Assembly (NCBI RefSeq): GCF_030651835.1
Contig: NZ_JAUSBX010000110.1
Span: forward strand, 1 to 64,000
Origin: Methylicorpusculum sp.
Lineage (GTDB): Bacteria > Pseudomonadota > Gammaproteobacteria > Methylococcales > Methylomonadaceae
Direction of reading: 5' to 3'
DNA length: 64,000 bases
A model generated the notes under the pieces. It had not been told where the DNA came from. It made no database searches and was given only the letters and a program-made list of their open reading frames with translations. The translations under genes and the position numbers were made by a program. Below are positions 60,227-64,000 of this stretch, piece after piece. How positions within the stretch are numbered: position 1 is the stretch's first letter; every line of letters begins with the position of its first letter.

Positions 60227-60376
60227 CAGTAATTCCCAGTTTAAGCTTTTTAGCGTTAATTAGGGGCGAGGTAAGCCGTGAACCTATCCATGGGGGCTTG
60301 ACGATAGCGATCCTGCTATCGACATCCTCGCCAAACTCACCTTACCCCTTCTTTGTTGTCAAATTGGGAGTTGCTG
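60227..60376 (+). mobile_element. MITE-like repeat, copy C (150 bp, both ends)
   Basis: The left end CAGTAATTCCCAGTTTAA and the right end, read inward as CAGCAACTCCCAATTTGA, match at 14 of 18 positions. The centre GGGGGCTTGAC, hairpin GATAGC (60303-60308)/GCTATC (60315-60320), GACATCCTC parallels copy A. Flanks ACGTAATAT and CCGTAAACT share CGTAA, perhaps a worn target duplication. It lies between the pyrF terminator and the next gene. A short frame inside it is not a gene. Confidence 0.85.
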
Positions 60377-60497
60377 CCGTAAACTGCCGCGCCGGCATGC
60401 CGACTCATTTATCGTCTATACTTCTCGCTCTTATCATGTTGTCCTCGCCGAGAAACTGTATCCGCCCGATCAAAACGGCTTAATTTAATTAAGCAAT

Positions 60498-60530
60498 GTT
60501 ATTTAACTGATCTTTTTTATGTTAAATAAC
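60498..60530. promoter_or_regulatory. AT-rich perfect inverted repeat upstream of TauE/SafE-like gene
   Basis: GTTATTTAAC (60498-60507) and GTTAAATAAC (60521-60530) are exact inverted copies separated by 13 nt containing a T-run. It could be an operator for a dimeric regulator or a weak terminator. It does not match an FNR or sigma-54 site. Confidence 0.45.
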
Positions 60531-60597
60531 CTGTTTTAATTAATTTACCGCACCGAACTATTGTTTATATTTTTTTCTGTGTTAATGTTTTGGACCT

Positions 60598-61314
60598 ATG
60601 GAATTTCACATATCCTTTACTTCTTCCTATCTTGTCTCATTTTTGATGGGGCTATTGAGCAGCATGCATTGTATCGGCATGTGCGGCTCCATAATCGGCA
60701 CATTGACACTCAGCCTGAAACCGGAAATTCGCAATAACAAAACCCGGCTTCTTCCGTATGTTTTAAACTATAATCTGGGCCGTATTTTTAGCTATACGGT
60801 AGCAGGTGGCTTGGCTGGCGCAGTTCAATTTTTACTGATGCTGCCGTTTGGTGAAGCGATTGCTTACCGCCTGTTTCAGATGCTGTCCGCAGTCATCATG
60901 ATCGGCGCAGGCTTTTACATTGCAGGCTGGTTTCCCCGCTTTGCCTACATTGAAAAAGCAGGCTCACGTTTCTGGAAATTGATAGAACCCTACGGACGAA
61001 AACTGATTCCTGTCAAAACCCGGCTACAGGCTTTTCTGTTTGGAATGGTCTGGGGCTGGCTGCCTTGTGGATTAATTTATGCCGCATTGGCTCTGGCTGC
61101 AACTACGGGTGACATCACCCGAAGCGCATTAACCATGCTGTCATTTGGAATAGGGACTTTACCTGCCGTCATCGGTGTCGGTATAATGACCGGCATACTG
61201 ACAAGGTTATCGAGGATGCGGTATTTTAAACAGGCCGTAGGCCTTTTTATGATTATTTTAGCCTTGTTTGCAGCCCTTCCGTGGCTAAACCCCATGCGTT
61301 TACAACATATTTAA
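60598..61314 (+). CDS. TauE/SafE-like membrane protein with H-C-x3-C motif
   Basis: A 238-residue inner-membrane protein with six predicted helices, of the DsbD-like/TauE-SafE (PF13386) group often near cytochrome-oxidase maturation or copper genes. SSMHCIGMCG (residues 21-30) in the first helix and WLPCGLIYAALA in a later helix are the group's conserved metal- or thiol-related sites. The next gene, a sigma-54 activator, starts 15 bp downstream, so the two are probably one unit. No cytochrome-oxidase gene is close. Function inferred only broadly. Confidence 0.8.
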   Translation: MEFHISFTSSYLVSFLMGLLSSMHCIGMCGSIIGTLTLSLKPEIRNNKTRLLPYVLNYNLGRIFSYTVAGGLAGAVQFLLMLPFGEAIAYRLFQMLSAVIMIGAGFYIAGWFPRFAYIEKAGSRFWKLIEPYGRKLIPVKTRLQAFLFGMVWGWLPCGLIYAALALAATTGDITRSALTMLSFGIGTLPAVIGVGIMTGILTRLSRMRYFKQAVGLFMIILALFAALPWLNPMRLQHI

Positions 61315-61329
61315 TAAGTCGAGGTTCCA

Positions 61330-62295
61330 GTGGATCATTTTAATTCTATTATTGGTCAGTCTCCTGCACTCGAATCTTTAATTCGTAGCGCCAAGATGGT
61401 TTCCGCTACCGACGTGACTGTACTTCTCAAAGGAGAAACAGGAACCGGTAAAGAAGTTCTTGCCAAAGCGATTCAAAAAGAAAGCAACCGGGCCAATAAA
61501 CCTTTTATCACCATCAATTGCGGTGCTCTCCCTGAAAGTTTGGTTGAATCCGAATTATTCGGTCACAGAAAAGGAGCTTTCACCGGCGCAACCGGCAACA
61601 AGCTGGGCATATTCCAGGCAGCTGACGGCGGCACTTTATTTCTGGATGAAATCAATTCCCTGCCTTTAGCCATACAGGCCAAATTACTGCGTTTTCTGGA
61701 AACAGGCGAATGCTTGGCAGTCGGCGACACTAAACCTTATTTTGTTGACGTAAGAATCATTGCAGCCACCAATAATGACTTGTTGCAGCAGATTGAAAGA
61801 GGCGATTTCAGACGCGATTTATATTTCCGCCTGAATGTTGTCCCACTCGACATACCTCCTCTTTCTCAACGCACTGATGACATTGAAAAACTGATACGTC
61901 ATTTTCTTAATCACTTTTCAGAAACTCACGGCATTACAGCGCCTAAATTCAGCAAACAGGCATTAAAAACTCTGAAAGGCTATTCGTGGCCGGGAAACAT
62001 ACGCGAACTACGCAATTTATGCGAACGCCTCAGCATCTTGCTGGCAGGCAGGACGATTGAGCCAGAAAATTTGCCGCATGAATTCAAAGCGAGCACACCC
62101 ATTTTTAATGAACCGTCCAATGCCGACTTCACGCTACCTGCAACCGGAATCAAACTGGAAGACCTGGAGCTCGATTTAATCCATCAGGCGTTATCAAGAA
62201 CCAATGGCAATCGCAGCAAATCGGCCCGACTATTGGGTATTTCCCGAGACACGCTGCTTTATCGTATCCAAAAACACGGTCTGGCTACTCATTAA
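61330..62295 (+). CDS. Sigma-54-dependent activator lacking a sensor domain
   Basis: A 321-residue bacterial enhancer-binding protein. The AAA+ core begins at residue 8: Walker A GETGTGKE at 35-42, sigma-54 contact loop GAFTGA at 82-87, Walker B GGTLFLDE at 100-107. A Fis-type helix-turn-helix closes the protein (about 285-318, NRSKSARLLGISRDTLLYRIQ). There is no receiver, GAF or PAS domain, so activity must be controlled by another protein or by expression, as for PspF. Start is GTG after GAGG. Its targets are not visible. Confidence 0.93.
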   Translation: MDHFNSIIGQSPALESLIRSAKMVSATDVTVLLKGETGTGKEVLAKAIQKESNRANKPFITINCGALPESLVESELFGHRKGAFTGATGNKLGIFQAADGGTLFLDEINSLPLAIQAKLLRFLETGECLAVGDTKPYFVDVRIIAATNNDLLQQIERGDFRRDLYFRLNVVPLDIPPLSQRTDDIEKLIRHFLNHFSETHGITAPKFSKQALKTLKGYSWPGNIRELRNLCERLSILLAGRTIEPENLPHEFKASTPIFNEPSNADFTLPATGIKLEDLELDLIHQALSRTNGNRSKSARLLGISRDTLLYRIQKHGLATH

Positions 62296-62324
62296 TCTCA
62301 GGCCAATCAGGACCATGGAAGGTC

Positions 62325-63062
62325 TTACGCTAAACATCTGACCCATTGAACGGTCACATTATCACTCTTACCCTTCGCTCTCAGCACTGACAAGCGCGCC
62401 ATCTTACCTAATTCCACACGACCGCTGGCGGGTTCTGCCAATTGTAGCCATTCCATGGGTTTGACGTGCTCCCAAAAACCATCGGTACACAACACAAAGG
62501 TTTCACCTGGCTCCATCTGCGGGTAAAGATTGACTTCAACAGGATGACTTTTCGCAATATTGATACTTCGCGTCAGTTGATTTTGCTCAGGATGCAAGCC
62601 CATCTCTTCTTCTGTTATCTCGCCCTGATCCAGCAATTTCTGTAACACCGAATGATCCCGGGTACGCCAGATAACCTTGCGCGGACTCATACGGTAAACC
62701 CGGCTGTCGCCGCAATGAGCGGTCAAAACAAACCGGTCATTGACAAATAATATGGCACAGGTCGTATGCGCTTCATCTGCAGTAGGATCATTTCCGAATA
62801 AACGCTTCATCTCATCAACAGCATCTTCGACCCAAGCCGATAACACATCCAATGGAAATGAACGGATATTGTCAGTGAATCGCTCGGCCAATTGCATCAT
62901 AGCCTGACATAGAAATTGAGCCGCTTTTTCGCCTGATTGATAGCCGCCCAAGCCGTCTGCCACTATAAAAAGCCCGTAGTCCTCGTTAATCTGATGCGCC
63001 ATTGCATCTTGATTAGACTCGCGGTCGCCGGCAGACGTTAATTGATAGCAAACAAGTTTCAT
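62325..63062 (-). CDS. PP2C-type Ser/Thr protein phosphatase
   Basis: Metal-dependent phosphatase of 245 residues. The PPM motifs are in order: SNQDAMA (metal Asp), IVADGLGG, CGDSRVYR and VLCTDGFWEHV. No kinase gene is nearby. Its start lies 2 bp after the pdxJ stop, so it is probably translated with recO-pdxJ. Substrate is unknown. Confidence 0.93.
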   Translation of the reverse strand: MKLVCYQLTSAGDRESNQDAMAHQINEDYGLFIVADGLGGYQSGEKAAQFLCQAMMQLAERFTDNIRSFPLDVLSAWVEDAVDEMKRLFGNDPTADEAHTTCAILFVNDRFVLTAHCGDSRVYRMSPRKVIWRTRDHSVLQKLLDQGEITEEEMGLHPEQNQLTRSINIAKSHPVEVNLYPQMEPGETFVLCTDGFWEHVKPMEWLQLAEPASGRVELGKMARLSVLRAKGKSDNVTVQWVRCLA

Positions 63063-63064
63063 AT

Positions 63065-63820
63065 CTATTTCGTAGAGAGGCTTTCCAAGCGAGCCTGTCT
63101 CATCAACTGTTTCATATCAGCCACTGACTTGGATAAGCCGGAAAATAAGGCCTGTGCAATCAGCGCATGGCCAATGTTCAATTCAACGATTTCAGGTATT
63201 CGACAGATGGCTTCCACATTTGCGAAATTCAAGCCATGACCGGCATTCACCTGAAGACCCACCGAATGGGCGTAGGCCGCCGCCTGCCGTATTCTTGCCA
63301 ATTCTTCTGCCCGTTCCACTGCATTGCGGGCATCTGCGTAACGGCCGGTATGAAATTCAACAACGGGAGCTCCCGCTTTAAGCGCAGCATCTATTTGCCT
63401 TAGCTCAGGATCTATAAACAAAGACACTTCAATGCCCGCATTACCCAACGTACCACACACTTTTGCCATTCTTTGTTGACTGGCGATTACATCCAGACCC
63501 CCTTCCGTTGTTAATTCCTCACGTTTTTCCGGAACCAAACAACAAGCGGCCGGCGCAACATCTATCGCTAAAGCCACCATTTCATCAGTGACTGCCATTT
63601 CAAAATTCAAGCGAGTGTGCAGCATCTCACTCAACAAGTAAATATCCCTGTCCTGTATATGCCGACGATCTTCTCGAAGATGCGCGGTTATACCATCCGC
63701 ACCCGCCTGCTCTGCTATCAAAGCGGCCTGAATAGGTTCCGGGTATTTGGTTCCCCTTGCCTGCCTTAAAGTTGCTACATGATCGATATTAACGCCCAGC
63801 AAAATAGTTGTAATTTTCAT
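63065..63820 (-). CDS. pdxJ: Pyridoxine 5'-phosphate synthase
   Basis: Condenses 1-deoxyxylulose 5-phosphate with 3-amino-2-oxopropyl phosphate to give vitamin B6 phosphate. The TIM-barrel protein (251 residues) begins with [16 protein letters not shown] and has [22 protein letters not shown] and [11 protein letters not shown]. It follows recO with 3 bp between stop and start, the usual gammaproteobacterial pair; acpS is replaced here by the phosphatase gene. Confidence 0.97.
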   Translation of the reverse strand: MKITTILLGVNIDHVATLRQARGTKYPEPIQAALIAEQAGADGITAHLREDRRHIQDRDIYLLSEMLHTRLNFEMAVTDEMVALAIDVAPAACCLVPEKREELTTEGGLDVIASQQRMAKVCGTLGNAGIEVSLFIDPELRQIDAALKAGAPVVEFHTGRYADARNAVERAEELARIRQAAAYAHSVGLQVNAGHGLNFANVEAICRIPEIVELNIGHALIAQALFSGLSKSVADMKQLMRQARLESLSTK

Positions 63821-63823
63821 TCT

Positions 63824-64000
63824 TCACATGTGTTTAATGATTTTAGCAATGGTCTCCCGACTTTTAAGCAACTTGCCTTGCAAATGAAAGTCGATCACCA
63901 TTCTCATGATTTTTTTGGCTTGCAGTAACGATTCTTTATCTTTGAACTGGCGAGAATGCAAAGCGTGCAAAGTGGTGCCATTGATTTCCCCGTAAACCGA
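63824..64000 (-). CDS. recO: DNA repair protein RecO, C-terminal part (runs off the window)
   Basis: The last 58 codons of a gene entering from the window edge. The text MRMVIDFHLQGKLLKSRETI matches the RecO C-terminal end, where LLR..L..YLGGKPLKSRE-type residues are conserved. RecO helps RecFOR load RecA on gaps. The place directly upstream of pdxJ supports the call. Most of the gene lies outside the window. Confidence 0.85.
   Translation of the reverse strand, partial: SVYGEINGTTLHALHSRQFKDKESLLQAKKIMRMVIDFHLQGKLLKSRETIAKIIKHM

Noticed and set aside
60298-60483. 61-codon frame overlapping MITE copy C
   Set aside because: Starts inside the repeat and crosses its border; no coding character.

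Overview
The window looks like a chromosomal segment of a gammaproteobacterium. The evidence is the gene order: a complete dcw cell-division/peptidoglycan cluster (mraZ to ftsZ) followed by lpxC, a DciA-type gene and secA; rnpB between mraZ and the rsmI-lpoA-yraN-diaA group; gpmI-envC-ctpA near rhodanese-secB-gpsA-trmL; and recO-pdxJ. A methylotroph or methanotroph of the Methylococcales type would fit the overall protein character, but this is inference: no methane or methanol oxidation gene lies in the window.

Layout. 1-6.8 kb is accessory and eroding: a complete insertion sequence starting at base 1, a piece of a chromate-transporter gene it abuts, an unrecognised C-terminal fragment, an intact hsp20-lon pair, a hypothetical gene, and two gene remnants (Mut7-C and exonuclease III) fused by a deletion. 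6.8-13.7 kb carries transport and sulfur genes: AmpG-like permease, NhaD antiporter, sulfite reductase CysI with its DUF934 partner, a fused double-domain CrcB fluoride-channel gene with DUF190, and a TauE/SafE permease. 13.9-21.2 kb holds ctpA-envC-gpmI, an ArsR-type regulator with two cysteines placed as in persulfide sensors, a rhodanese, secB, gpsA and trmL. 21.3-30.2 kb holds glgP, secA, a cold-shock gene with a long leader, a dciA-like gene and lpxC. 30.5-47.9 kb is the dcw cluster, sixteen genes on the minus strand read from a good sigma-70 promoter before mraZ. 48.2-64 kb holds rnpB, rsmI, lpoA, yraN, diaA, a Sel1-repeat protein, a YbjQ-type protein, cmoA, tRNA-Ser(GGA), uup, cinA, an AEC permease, pyrF, a second TauE/SafE-like membrane protein, a sigma-54 activator without a sensor domain, a PP2C phosphatase, pdxJ and the 3' end of recO.

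The least expected signal is a family of small non-coding repeats at 21333-21455, 48603-48816 and 60227-60376. Their ends resemble the terminal inverted repeats of the insertion sequence at 1-1441, and each carries an internal hairpin whose stem differs between copies by compensatory base changes. They look like MITEs mobilised by an IS of this type. Other points of interest are the ArsR/rhodanese pair, the fused CrcB, the joined gene remnants and an unlisted 54-residue membrane-protein gene with its own terminator.

All functional calls come from motif and family recognition by eye; no database search was run.
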